Positions 34,573 to 46,127 of a DNA stretch of 64,000 bases are shown piece after piece. Positions within the stretch are counted from its first letter, which is position 1. Each line of letters opens with the position of its first letter. Location of the stretch: NCBI GenBank assembly GCA_963277665.1, contig OY728120.1, positions 938,853,195 through 938,917,194 on the forward strand, read 5' to 3'. The notes beneath the pieces were generated by a model that worked only from the letters and a program-made list of their open reading frames with translations, was not told the origin of the DNA and searched no databases. The stretch is from Viscum album. Lineage: Eukaryota > Streptophyta > Magnoliopsida > Santalales > Viscaceae. The position numbers and the translations under genes are program-made.

Positions 34573-37480
34573 TAATATCACTCTTAAAATGAATTTATAA
34601 CTCAAAATTAGGTCACAATGATACTAATAATTGAGGATATTTTTGCCTCATCATATCCTCATGTTCCCATGTTTATTCCTCACGTTGGTGGTCTTTTCAT
34701 AAAACATAGACCAGGTGAATGGTATTGTTTCATAAAAAATTATCTCTACGGTCAAAAATATCCATTGGTTTTTACACATAATAGAAATCATGATCAAATG
34801 GTAAAAAATATGATTCTAGGCCTTGGGAAGGATCAGGTATGTACTTCCTTAGCAAAGATATATAGAACACATCATGGACAAGAGAAAGGTTCAGTGTAAG
34901 AAGCAAGTGATATGATACTTTCCCTAATCGATCAAGAATTAAAAATAGTACAATATACCTAGGGATTAAATTTACATAATTCCTAATTCTAATAACCTTC
35001 TACCATGGAGATGTCCATAGGAAAACCTTATCACCAAATTCAAACTCCATATCACACCAACGGTTTTTAGTATAACTTATTTATCAAATATAAGATGATT
35101 TGATCTGTTATTTAATGGATCAAGGTTTCTCTTCCATTTAATCAACAAGATCATGTCCCAATAGATTTATTTCAACAAATTAATCATAGATCATTTGATT
35201 TCTGCACGTTTTCACTAGAGGACATCATTAGGAGCCAACTGAATGCTTTAATAAAGGCTATTATTGTATGAAAACTTGACTTGAAAAAGGTATTAATCTT
35301 AACCACCTTTGAAATCTATAGAAAAAGATAATAGTATATGCTATAGAGTTTAAATTATTTTCCCAAACTAACCATATCTCCAAGTATGATGCACAATGAT
35401 AAAACTCAACTCCATATCCCGAGCCTGTCGAAGAATTCACTGTAACTTTTAAGAAAACCTTATATCCCAATTATATATAATAGAATATGGTAACCCATGA
35501 AACCACATAACATCCATTATGTATATTCTAAATATCTTTTCCACATATAAATACTCTCTAATAGTGATGAAATGTGGTATCTTTTTAAAGAGATTGACTA
35601 CAATCCATTTTACATTATTCCATTTAGAAATTTTGGGATATTTTGGGGAGTCCAAAAAAATAGATAGTAATGTTTTTCCATTTCCATTATGGTATGGTAA
35701 ATGGTTATAACATCCCTTTAAAATTTTCTCTCTCGTCCTTAACTTAATGGCATACTAATAAGCAAGATATAAATTCTACAATATCTATCTTCATGTCAGC
35801 CACCATAAATACTATTTAAAATCTCCATAAATCTTTGGACATCCATGATGGACAAAGAATAAAGAACTATAAGCTTCCTCTAACACCTCCTTCATCAAAT
35901 TTGGTATGAACGGAACACATACATGGTTCCTAAAACTTCTCATTCCATGATAATCAATGTCAAACTCAAGAACTTCTCAAACCATCTTCTACATCTCAAT
36001 ATCATCCTTATGCGCCTCTTTAATCTTTACATGGATATGTTATTGAATTATAATTTGAGGAAGATAAGATTTATCCCTTTTATTTGAGATTTCCATACAC
36101 ATCCTTTGGAAATAAATAAATAATAGATATTTTTTTATCCTCATCATAGATAAATTGACATGAACCATTCTTCTTAATGATTCGACCACCTTGTTCTCTT
36201 TTTCGGGGTGCTAATGTATCATGCCACCCTAATCCTTAATTTTTTCCAAGAATCTTCTATGGTTCATATTAAACTCTTTCTATGTAAATATTACATAATA
36301 CTTTTATGAACAGTATATATATCAAACCATTCCTCAAAAATATAATTCCTCTATATTTTTATTCAAAAAAATATTTCACTTCACTCTAAATCAGGAGATG
36401 GGTAGTTTTTATCATAAACCATCAATTATCATTTATAACCATATCATTATATATGGGAACTCATCCCAATCCCTTCTTCAATTCATTGAAATAGATTATA
36501 AACCCTTATCAACTATATGGTAATGTATGTAAATGTGTGATGACTAACCTTCTCCTCCATTCCTTGCACTTTTCCTCACATTCCTTTGTCTATAGGAACT
36601 AGGTTCCCTTTTGGGTTAACTTGGTGTTGTGATTTTATATTCATAAGAAATTCTCCATAAACCGTAGATAATATCAATTAAAACCAAGAAAACTTCAGAT
36701 CTTAGTTGTTGTGGTTGGATATTTATAATAATAAATAGCCTCTATCCTTTTTGGATTCACTGATAACCCCTCACTTCATATTATATGACCCAAAAATGAA
36801 TCATTTTTAGAAAAAATTAACACTTCTTAAATTTTTCACACAATTTCTCCTTCCTCAAGGAATTTTGAGCAATTATCAAGTTATATTCATGCTCTTCCCT
36901 TATCATTTAAAAGATAATATTAATTTTTATAAATACTATAAAAATGATCAGTGTAATCCATAAAGACTCTATTCATTAACTTTACTAATATTTCTTGGGA
37001 ATTTCTAAGACTAAATGGAATCTCTAAATATTATTATTTTGTATACCTCGTATATAATTTTTTCTTCAGTATATGTTCCTTGTTGATCCTCAATTATTGA
37101 TATCTTAACTGAATTTAAAATTCGGAACAGTACTGAGCTCTCTATAGTTGATCCAATAAGTCATCAATACAGGGTAGTGGATACTTTTTGTTGATTATGA
37201 TCTTGTGCACCTCATGATAATCAACAAAGAGTAGCATCGATCCATGTTTATTATTAAAAAAATAGGTGCACCCCAAGGTGAAAAGCTTATCCAAATAAAT
37301 ACTTTTTCAAGATTCTCCTAGAGTGTCAATTCCAATAACTCAATTACTACCATTAAATATATATTATTTGAAATGGGTGTGGCACTAGGAATGAGTTCTA
37401 TTGAGAATGGAACATCATGATTTAGTGAATGAATAGAAAAATCAACAAAGAAGACATTAAAAACTCATACACAATAGTAA
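34573..37480 (-). pseudogene. Gypsy pol relic: RT, RNase H, integrase (first old copy)
   Basis: The minus-strand frames show RT near 37000-37260 (GSMLLFVDYHEVHKIIINKK, then YPLPCIDDLLDQL), RT-palm text with the catalytic IDD lost near 36960, and an integrase core at 35449-35700 (WIVVNLFKKIPHFITIREYL, then GLPYSIIYNWDIRFS). In integrase the usual IVSDRDPRF reads IIYNWDIRF, so a catalytic Asp is lost. The C-terminal part down to 34600 is too worn to prove a chromodomain. Domain order PR-RT-RH-IN is Ty3/gypsy. Nothing here is translatable. Confidence 0.75.
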
Positions 37481-37940
37481 TACCATCGATGTTTTGTTCT
37501 TTCCTAACCATATGAGATGAACACCAATTTTAATAAGAAACATGACCCATACAATGGATGAGATCTCTAATGGGAGTTCATATATATCATTTTACATATA
37601 TATGGTCATAATTTTGTTTACAATATAACATGTGACTTCCCTTTCTCATAAATTGTTTTGGTATTTACATTTTGAAAGCTAATCTATACCTAATATAACA
37701 TCAAATTCAACCAAAGGAATAATGAAAATACTTTCAAGATGAATATTCCCACAAACTTCAACTACAGAATAATCTTAGACATGAGTTTTGATCATTATAC
37801 AATTAGCGATTTTTAATACTAATTCAACATCTAATCATTGTTGTGTAATTTTGATACCCATATGAACAAATTTAGTTATAAAATAGCGGGTAGATACATA
37901 TTCTAATAATACATTTTTCAGTTCTAGGGTGGATAGTAAA
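37481..37940 (-). pseudogene. Gypsy protease relic
   Basis: One frame reads VSTRYFITKFVHMGIKI, HLESIFIIPLVEFDVILGID and QLSKCKYQNN, which is the C-terminal half of the plant gypsy retropepsin (VxFDVILGMDWLS pattern). The DTG box itself is not readable. Confidence 0.6.
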
Positions 37941-39180
37941 TTAACCTTTCACCACATCATTATCCAACCCCTCATCATAAATAGTGATCACATGATATTT
38001 TCCATTATATAATTTTTTAAGAGGTTTATGATCTCGATAATCATCATAATTAATCTTTGGATTTGGGAACTGGTTATCATAAATCCCATATTCCTTGCAT
38101 TTAAAACATTGGTGTGGGGGTGGTTCATTCTGTGGATCATTCTCTCTATTCGAATCTTTACCTAACTTCTTCCCATCACTTCGACAAAAGATTACATGAG
38201 GACCATCCATTCCTTGCATAAAACATTTTACATTCCTATAATACTATTTCAAAACAATCATCAACACTTCAAGAATAAATGAAATGTCAACTTCTTATCT
38301 CTATTTTTTAGAGTTTTATTTGAATTCAAAATTTCTTTTGCTATTAAAGTAATAAGATTGATAGGTAAACTCTTTCTCCATGTCCACTTTGATAGAACAT
38401 TGAATGATTTGTTCATAGATATTGACTTCAGTTGTGGAAAATTATCTTTGGATCTTTTTTTTAATCCACTAAAGAATCGATCAACCTTAAATTCATGTTA
38501 GATGATAATACCAGAGGTGTATATCAGATGTCAAGTAAAAGATTTCTCATAGTTACCAAAAAATTCATCATCCTTTTTCTTTAACTCTAGTACTTCCTCC
38601 TTCAAGTCCATAAAAATAATACATGGTATTAATTATTGTCAAATATGTTCTTAAACTAATCCCATTATATAGAGTAAATTTTATCTTGTTGACTCGTATA
38701 CTTGATAAGGGTCCACCATTGATCCACTTCACCTTCCAAATGATAGACATCAAAAAGGACTTTTCCATTCTTTGAAACTAGATAACAGAAATTAATTTTT
38801 CAATGGTACTAATCCATTTATCCATAACTTGTGTATTTGTGTAACTATTAAAATAAATTGGTCATTACATCATGATGGACTCAACAAAACATTTTTCTCT
38901 CCTTTGCACATATGGAAGTTCAGTATGATTAATAGATGGAAAAAGTTGTGTGAGAATATAAAGTTTGGTTGTAATTCCAAGTCCCCTAAAATTTGGTTTC
39001 TCAGGAGGAAAATCATTTCATTTTCCATCAAATCCAACATTAACATTATTATATTAGGTTTCATCCATTTAATAAAACCAAAAAACATGGTGTGAGAAAC
39101 AATACTCATAGTGGGGAACCGTGTAATCCTTGAAAATAATTTATACATTGTATAAATAATTATACATTCTTTCAAATAAA
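37941..39180 (-). pseudogene. Gypsy gag relic with zinc knuckle
   Basis: At 38060-38110 the frame reads CFKCKEYGIYDNQF, a CX2CX4HX4C knuckle in which His is Ile and the last Cys is Phe. Upstream, 38568-39150 shows gag capsid patterns: MSIIWKVKWINGG, LYNGISLRTYLT, then FIKWMKPN and DLMENEMIFLLRNQIL. Frames are broken by stops. Confidence 0.65.
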
Positions 39181-39550
39181 TGAATCCTTAGGTTTAAACT
39201 ATATCATTCATTCTCATCATCTATTAAAATCCATTATGATTGTTAATTAATAATTTGTGAATTTCTAAAACATATACCCTAGGAGTATCAGACATGGTGT
39301 GTAATAGGGCCCATTTTCGCACACCAGATGACGATTGATTCGAATCCCAATATGCCTTTTTGAGAAGTATAACCCCTAGGTACAAATTTCCCAAATCCAT
39401 ATATAATTTTTGTATCTGTACATAGATAAAAAATCTTGGAAACCACTTGATTTATCATTAATAAAAATTCATTGATATTTTCCTATACTTACACTTATCC
39501 TTATGGTTCCCAATAAAGTTTTCTAATCATAGTGTCCAAATGTTAACTGA
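39181..39550 (-). other. 5' untranslated interior of the old gypsy copy
   Basis: Between the gag start and the primer site. A GC-richer patch at 39300-39370 contains GATTGATTCGAATCCC, similar to a tRNA T-arm/B-box, followed by tttt. No cloverleaf can be made, so it may be a SINE trace or chance. Confidence 0.3.
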
Positions 39551-39569
39551 ACCTTAGTCTAATAACAAA
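39551..39569 (-). other. Eroded primer-binding site of the old gypsy copy
   Basis: The plus strand reads ACCTTAGTCTAATAACAA, which agrees at about 15 of 19 positions with the complement of the initiator-Met primer site (acctggctctgataccaa). It abuts the LTR5 edge. Confidence 0.5.
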
Positions 39570-41678
39570 TTTAGTGACCTGTGATTTTCATACATTGATA
39601 TCACATATTAATATATTAATACTCATTACAAAACATAATGATCCACACTAGAATCTTATAGGTATAGTTCCTTTAAGAACATAAATACATGAACAGCTGG
39701 TTATTAAGTGAACTAAATCATATAACGATATGATATTCATAACTAGAACCCTTCTTATAAATATTATAAATAATTTATTACTTCACAACCTATGGAAATG
39801 AAACATACTAAAGGGTGATATCATATGCTCAGCAAGGGTATGAAATAGAGATATCATCATAACATGATCATAAAGGTATAACGACCTGTGAATAACATTT
39901 AAAAATTATCCATGTATATCATAGATCATAAACATGATTCGAGTAATAAATATTAGCATTTTATAAGCCTTGACTCATTATGATATCAAAGTATATAACC
40001 CATAAGATCATAAATTTTCATAATGCTTAGATTTGTGGAAAACATATAATAATTGAAAATAATTTACATAGAAGTCAAGGATAATTTCAAAAATTATTAT
40101 ATTGGAATGGTTTAACTTCTAAAAATCATCATATTTTTAAAGGTTCAATCCCAAGACTAAATAGTTGACAAATTCCCTTACTGGAAAATGTTCACTCCAC
40201 ATTAAAATCCCATTTAACTCATGATATGTCAATATTTACCTAATTCGTTGGAGGGAGATATAGGTCCCACCCATAACATAATGAAAATATGAATATGTGT
40301 TCCATAATATCAAAAAAAATTAATCCTATAAAAACCCTTGAAAATTAATTGGTTTCATAAAAATTTTATCAAAGCATTAACTATTGAAAATAAACAAGTT
40401 TCAAAAACATTTCATCATTATATAACCCAACGTAAAGTAATGAGTTTTATAATAAATCATATCATGTAAAAAAAACCATCCATAGAATGAATAATGATGT
40501 TATCCATATACAATATCCCATATAAATCTTATGAAAAATCAAATTATTTTATCATATATATGAAATTATTTTCATATAAAACATAGTATATTTCAAGAGG
40601 AAAATATACTTTCCATTTTTAATTCACTTATTCAAAATATTAAAATTTCAAAAACATTAAATAAAAAAATTTCATTTATAATAACATTGGAAACTATTAA
40701 AGGAGGATTTAAGCCATGGATTGGTCATGGTGGCGGAAAATACAGTTTAATCCATACACATTAAAATAAATATTCCTTTCACATTTTCAATAAAAGTCAA
40801 ATGTACCTCATTAGGAAAGTGACAAAAATATTCCTATTAAATAGTTTTTTTAATAAAACATGGGTAAAATTTTATTCATATAATATTTTATTATAATAAA
40901 TATATTCTTTATATCATTTTTATAAAACATGTATATGGAATAAAAAATGATTTTTGATTGATGGGAGAAATAAATTCAGTTTTCCATAAAAACATTATTT
41001 TGGACCATTGAGTACATAATGTGGATAAATGAATGTAAAACATGTATTTTCATGAGATTTCATGATTATAGGAAAATTAAAGAGTTTATTGAGAAATATA
41101 TACTAATATTTCATTATCGAAAAAAATCATAAATAATCTTGATAAACAAAGAGATTATAACTTAAACCATTATCACTTTGGTAACTATCAAATCATAAGA
41201 CTCATGAATGGAATAAAAATGGTAGGATATGTATATCACAAAAATTTAATGATAATAATGATAAAATAAAATCATTCCTATTATATACACCATGAAAAAT
41301 ACAAAAAGTGTTGAATACATCATGTGTCCCAAGAAAATAAAAATACGACGATAATACCGTACCACTAGTCTCAACATTCATCATACACATTAAAACCAAA
41401 TTTATAATAAATATGGTTTTATTATAAATATATTAAAAAAACATATATATTTTACCATATATATTTTTCCCATAACCTATTATCACCTATTTATTAACAA
41501 TTCCCTGTTAAAATCACTATTTCAGATAATAATATTTTTTTTTCAAGTTTATTTTTTTGGTAGTTTTGGACCATGTACATTGATCATGGTTCCATAATCT
41601 AATAAAATAAAAAATTATATTAATATCATATATATCCATTAAATATTTTTTATAGTAACCCATTAAATTTACACATAG

Positions 41679-41743
41679 AAAATGAATTACACAATTTAGT
41701 TATACAATAGGTCGTGTGTAAGCATGAACATTGCTTTCATTTT
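41679..41743 (-). promoter_or_regulatory. LTR5 leader hairpin a
   Basis: AAAATGAA (41679-41686) pairs exactly with TTCATTTT (41736-41743). The loop keeps ggtcgtgtgtaagcatgaac, with the palindrome lost. Confidence 0.5.
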
Positions 41744-41873
41744 ATCGACGGATGGAACAAAAGAAAGATAAATATTAATTAACCTTTCTAATATAATTTT
41801 ATATCATATATATCATATATATTCATTTAATATATACTTATTTACATCTATTTCAAAATAAATTGAAAAACAT

Positions 41874-41929
41874 ATGATATCACTTCGTGGAGAAGGCAGT
41901 TCACATGTATGCACAAGTGATTTTATCAT
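41874..41929 (-). promoter_or_regulatory. LTR5 leader hairpin b
   Basis: CACTTCGTG (41881-41889) pairs with CACAAGTG (41912-41919) with one bulged C, and outside it ATGAT pairs with ATCAT. Arm bases differ from hairpin b of LTR2 and LTR6, yet they pair. Confidence 0.55.
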
Positions 41930-42054
41930 TTTCCAAATGATTGGATGGTAAAAAGGTATATATTCTATTATTATTATATGTTTATAAATATATCAAAAAT
42001 ATCATATATAAAAATTAAATCCATCATTATCTATATCCATTAGTGTAGGTGATG

Positions 42055-42120
42055 GAAAAAAAATACATCGGTTCGTGAGGTGGTAGTTTATCGTACACAT
42101 GATCAACGGTTTCATTTACC
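42055..42120 (-). promoter_or_regulatory. LTR5 leader hairpin c (eroded)
   Basis: The text catcggttcgtgaggtggtag...cacatgatcaacggtttcattt matches hairpin c of LTR2. Pairing is partial. Confidence 0.4.
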
Positions 42121-43485
42121 ATTTGATAAAAGTGGATATGGATATATTTTATTCCATTAATATAATGAAATTTTATTATATATTGAATAATTAGGTAATT
42201 TTATCATTATATCTGAAAAATATTTTAAGGTATTAGAAGAAGAAATAAAATAAAAAGTCTTGGTGAATAATGATACCTCTTCTATAGACAACCTCCTCAG
42301 GTTAGCACCAAAATCTGTACTAGGAGGGATTTCTAATAAACATAATTCCTATATGATGTGTAGAGGGAATTAAGGATGGTTTTTTTGGTTTGTTATTGTC
42401 TGAAAAAAAAATTGGTAGTGTATAGGGGAGATAAAAGGGGTTCCCTTTTATCATTGTGGGAGACGCCACACTTTTGAATTTTTAAAAAGAAAAAGGTATA
42501 CCCATATGTTAAACTTTAAAAAAGGATGAAACTTTAATCATAATAAAACATTATAGTAGATAATTTATATATATGGTCATAAAATATTAACTGGACAAGT
42601 TTTTAGGTCATTTTAACACTTATCTATTTAGTTTAACCCTCTCGTAAACTCGTTTTAACCTTAACCGCGGAAATTATGTTTTACTATTTTTACTTTACAT
42701 TATGTAAAAAATTAATTTAAATATATTTTATAAAATTAATTATTATGAATAAAAATATTTACTAATTTTATAAAAATTAAATTCATGTAATTTTTATAAT
42801 TTAATTTAAAATTAAATAAGCAAACGCATTGATAAAGTGGTTTTCCAAAGAAATGTTTTCTATAAGTATAAAAAGATTTAGAATCAAGATAAAAGATGTA
42901 ATAGATTCAAATAATATAAATAGAATTTATTATAATATAATTTTACTATTTTTACTTTTAAACAATTTTAAAAAAATTTGTATCTTTTTAAATTTTTAAA
43001 TGAGAAGGGATTTTTCAATAAAAAAAAAATTTTCACTATTTGTAGAAAGAATAATCTTTTTAGAAAATTCCAAACATTTCACTCTATGATAATTTTGAAA
43101 TTTTTATTTAAAAAATAATGTTTTTTTCAATTAAACTTTATTGAAGTGGAAAAAATTAATTTTATTCTTTTTCCAGAAAAAAATGAAAATCATTTTTTAG
43201 AGAAAAATGTATTTTTAAAAAATATAAATACTTTACTAAAAACTAAATAATTATTTATCAATATAATTTCAATTTCAAAAACCTTCATTATTAATTTTTT
43301 TTAAATAAATATTCATATCTCCAAATTTAATATCTAAATTATAAAAATCATAGTTAAATAATTATATTTCAAATAGTATATTGGGGTTCATTAAAAGTCA
43401 GTGTTGAGTGTAATGCATGCTATCCATGAAATTAAACTTATATGAAAAATATATATTTAAAAATATCAATTATTTAAAATATATC

Positions 43486-44155
43486 TCTTTTAAAATGATT
43501 TTTTTTCTCAAAATTTAATCACTCTAATTCAAACAACTGAGGATACTTCACCCTAATCACGTTCTAAGGTTCTATGTAACTTCCCTATATTAGTGATTTC
43601 ACTTTAAACCTTGACCAGGTGACTGGTATTATTTTCTAAAACATTATATATATGATCAAGATTATCCACCATTAATTCTTCATAATATAGATAATTATCT
43701 AAGGGTATGAATTCTCAAATTAGAACTTTTGAAATATTATGTATTTACTTCCTCAGGAGAGATGCATGGAACAAATCCTGGAACTGAGAGAGGTTCAGTG
43801 GATGATCCAAGAAATGAGAAACTTTCCCCACTCAATCGACAATCTAAAATGGGGGATATACCTAGTAATTGAATTCCCTTTCATCTCAATTATCATAACC
43901 ATCTTCCATGGAAAATTTTATTGGAAAAACATCTTACTAAATGCAAACTTCATATCACACAAATGATTATCACCATACCTTTTCTGTCCACTTGTAGTTT
44001 CCCTTATAATGTCTCATGATCTATAACTCTCTCATGTGGTAAAATTTGGATGGTTACTTGTCCTCAATTTCACCTCCATATTATCCATAGGCTTTCTACT
44101 AGAATTAGGCTATAGTGAACATAGTGTGGAGACTATTCACCCTAGTATAGAGTTG
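43486..44155 (-). pseudogene. 3' pol end of a second old gypsy copy, cut at 44155
   Basis: It parallels 34573-35060 beyond LTR4: 'aattgaggatatttttgcctc' versus 'aactgaggatacttcaccc', 'tagaccaggtgaatggtattg' versus 'tgaccaggtgactggtatta', and 'accttctaccatgg' versus 'accatcttccatgg'. The remainder of this copy must lie beyond the younger insertions, outside the window. Confidence 0.55.
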
Positions 44156-46115
44156 TAATAGAATAGAAATCAACAATTTTTAGAGTAAAGAAATATAAAA
44201 TATATTATAGAATACAATTAGAAGGTAAAAGATGATCCAAGTAAAACAAACAGTAAAAAACCTTATAATTTAATGTTGTATTTTATGTAAATTTCTAACT
44301 AAATTTAATACAAAAAAAAGTCCATGCTAACACAAATAAACTCAAATGTCCTTGATCCAAACCCCCCCCCCCCATTGGTCCTGCCTCCAAGCTCTAACCC
44401 ATCTAGAAAGAAATAATCAACTATTAGGTCCCATTCACTTATCCAACCCTGCATCCATGTAATTTTATTAGGTACCAAATGTCATCTTAAATAGGGTGTG
44501 AATAAAACTTAGTAGGTTGACACCACTATTTCTAAACAAAACTAGTCTAATGATAAGTTCGACCAATAAAGTGATAAAAATGTGACATAATTAATCAATT
44601 AATACATTACAACCATCCAAATTCTTTGACATGATGTTGTTATATCTCTGATCATGTATCAAAATCATGAAAACCATAACCACAAGTCCATGGTATAATC
44701 ACATAATAGGGCTAATCCTAATATTTTTTACAACATAACCGGGCCAATCCCTTTATGCGAACATTTCAGAATAACTGAGAAAATCCCTTTATGTAATCAT
44801 TTTATCATAACTAGAAAAATCCATTTTTATAATAATTTTATCATAACCATGAACATATATTTATATAATCATTTCATCATCACTAGGAAGATACCATTAA
44901 ATAATCATTTCAACATCACCAAGAAGTTCCCTTTTATAATTATTTCTGAATAAATCAAATTATGAGTCAAAACATCAAGAATAACATAATATAATATCAT
45001 ATGGAATAATTGTTAATTAATCCAATTTCCATTTCACTTTATATTACCCATTAATTCATTATTTTATCACTAGTCATTTCAATAATCATGTAATCCATTT
45101 TCCAAGGTGAATATATCATAATAATCACCATAGGTCTCATGTCATGCTAAATCATATTTTTAGCAATTAGCCAGTTCATTATTATTCAAGGGTAGTCTCA
45201 CCCTATGGTTTTACATGATATATGTCCCAAAACCATTGGATCCAAAGGGATCAGAAGTGTGGTTGAAAAACATTATTATCACCACCTATTATTCTTTTTT
45301 TAATGCACATGTTGGGTTATTGTAATTGCATAATATTACACATACTAGAATAAAGAGAAACATACCATTGGGTTTTTTTTTAAACCACCAAATGTTATCA
45401 TATAATCAAAGAAATTATTTTTACTAAGAGTTGCAATGATGAATTATGGTGATAATGATCACAAGGAAAACCCAAAGATCAAACTCTTGATCAAGAAATT
45501 TTTTACGGAAGGAAACAGTCCAAAATCAACTGTAGTCACTCTAGGGTTTGAGGGGGATAAATGCACAGTGGATTAAATAAATTCATATACATAGCATGTC
45601 TTGAAACATCATATCACAATATATTGATGATGTGAAGCCTTTTCACAACATGAAATTGTCAATATATAAGATACGCTAAAAACACGCCATCCCAGGTTAA
45701 AAACCCACAATCAACCATTTAAACATGTGAACCAAATTCATGTTGTATAAATTTTCATGCTATGAAATTTTTCAGGGATTCTTCTCAGAAAAAGTTTCAC
45801 ATCATGTAAAACATTCATGATTTGATAGTTTCCAGTAGATATATTCCATCCCATCTTCTACAGGAAAATCCCAAAACACATACGAAACCATCCTACCCAT
45901 GAAAAATCATCCTAATCCCTTTACATGTTTATACATTTACACCACTAATTAAAGAAAAAATACATCCCTAAACGTTAGATCATTTTCCCTATCAAATTAT
46001 TCTTATTTCCAAAAGGTACTTGACCACTTAGTATTAATGAATAAGGGAAACCTAATAAAAGAGGTTTATCCAAAACACAAAGAGGGTTGTGCCTAGAAAA
46101 ATGCAGTATCTTACA
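44156..46115 (-). mobile_element. 3' LTR of a second gypsy family, 1960 bp
   Basis: The plus strand starts TGTAATAGAATAG and ends GCAGTATCTTACA, giving TGTAA/TTACA ends. The minus-strand start TGTAAGATACTGC follows a polypurine tract (46116-46127) and the chromodomain end of pol. It contains a 36-bp tandem array and a GGGTGTGAATAAAACTTAG-type U5 motif near 44488. A run of fourteen C lies near 44363. Confidence 0.7.
44737..44950 (-). repeat. 36-bp tandem array in the LTR
   Basis: Six units begin at 44737, 44773, 44809, 44845, 44881 and 44917 with an exact 36-bp period; a partial unit precedes them. Each reads roughly aaccnggnaaatccctttat then ataatcattttatcat. There are no spacers between units. 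Confidence 0.85.
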
Positions 46116-46127
46116 ACCACCCCACCA
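46116..46127 (-). other. Polypurine tract of the second gypsy family
   Basis: The minus strand reads GGTGGGGTGGT directly before the LTR start TGTAAGATAC. Confidence 0.65.

Larger units (their letters stand above)
39570..43485 (-). mobile_element. Gypsy LTR (LTR5)
   Basis: It is homologous to LTR4 throughout: tttcatacattgatatcac near 39587, U5 motif near 39812, agggagatataggtcccacc near 40245, gattcctttcacatttt near 40775, hairpins 41679-42120, and aaatagtatattgg near 43370. Sequence beyond its right edge also resembles the 3' pol end beyond LTR4, so LTR5 served two interiors (tandem arrangement). The right edge is uncertain by about 20 bp. Confidence 0.7.

Noticed and set aside
34618..34899. 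Plus-strand frame of 93 codons
   Set aside because: It is antisense to the decayed 3' pol end of the old gypsy copy and has no recognisable domain.
39300..39370. Possible tRNA gene
   Set aside because: A T-arm-like sequence is present, but no matching acceptor stem, D-arm or anticodon arm can be folded around it.
44363..44376. Homopolymer C run, with another at 6152-6160
   Set aside because: Simple low-complexity tracts prone to length error; no associated structure seen.
44737..44950. 36-bp direct repeats suggesting a CRISPR array
   Set aside because: The units are contiguous without spacers, diverge from one another, and lie inside a plant LTR.
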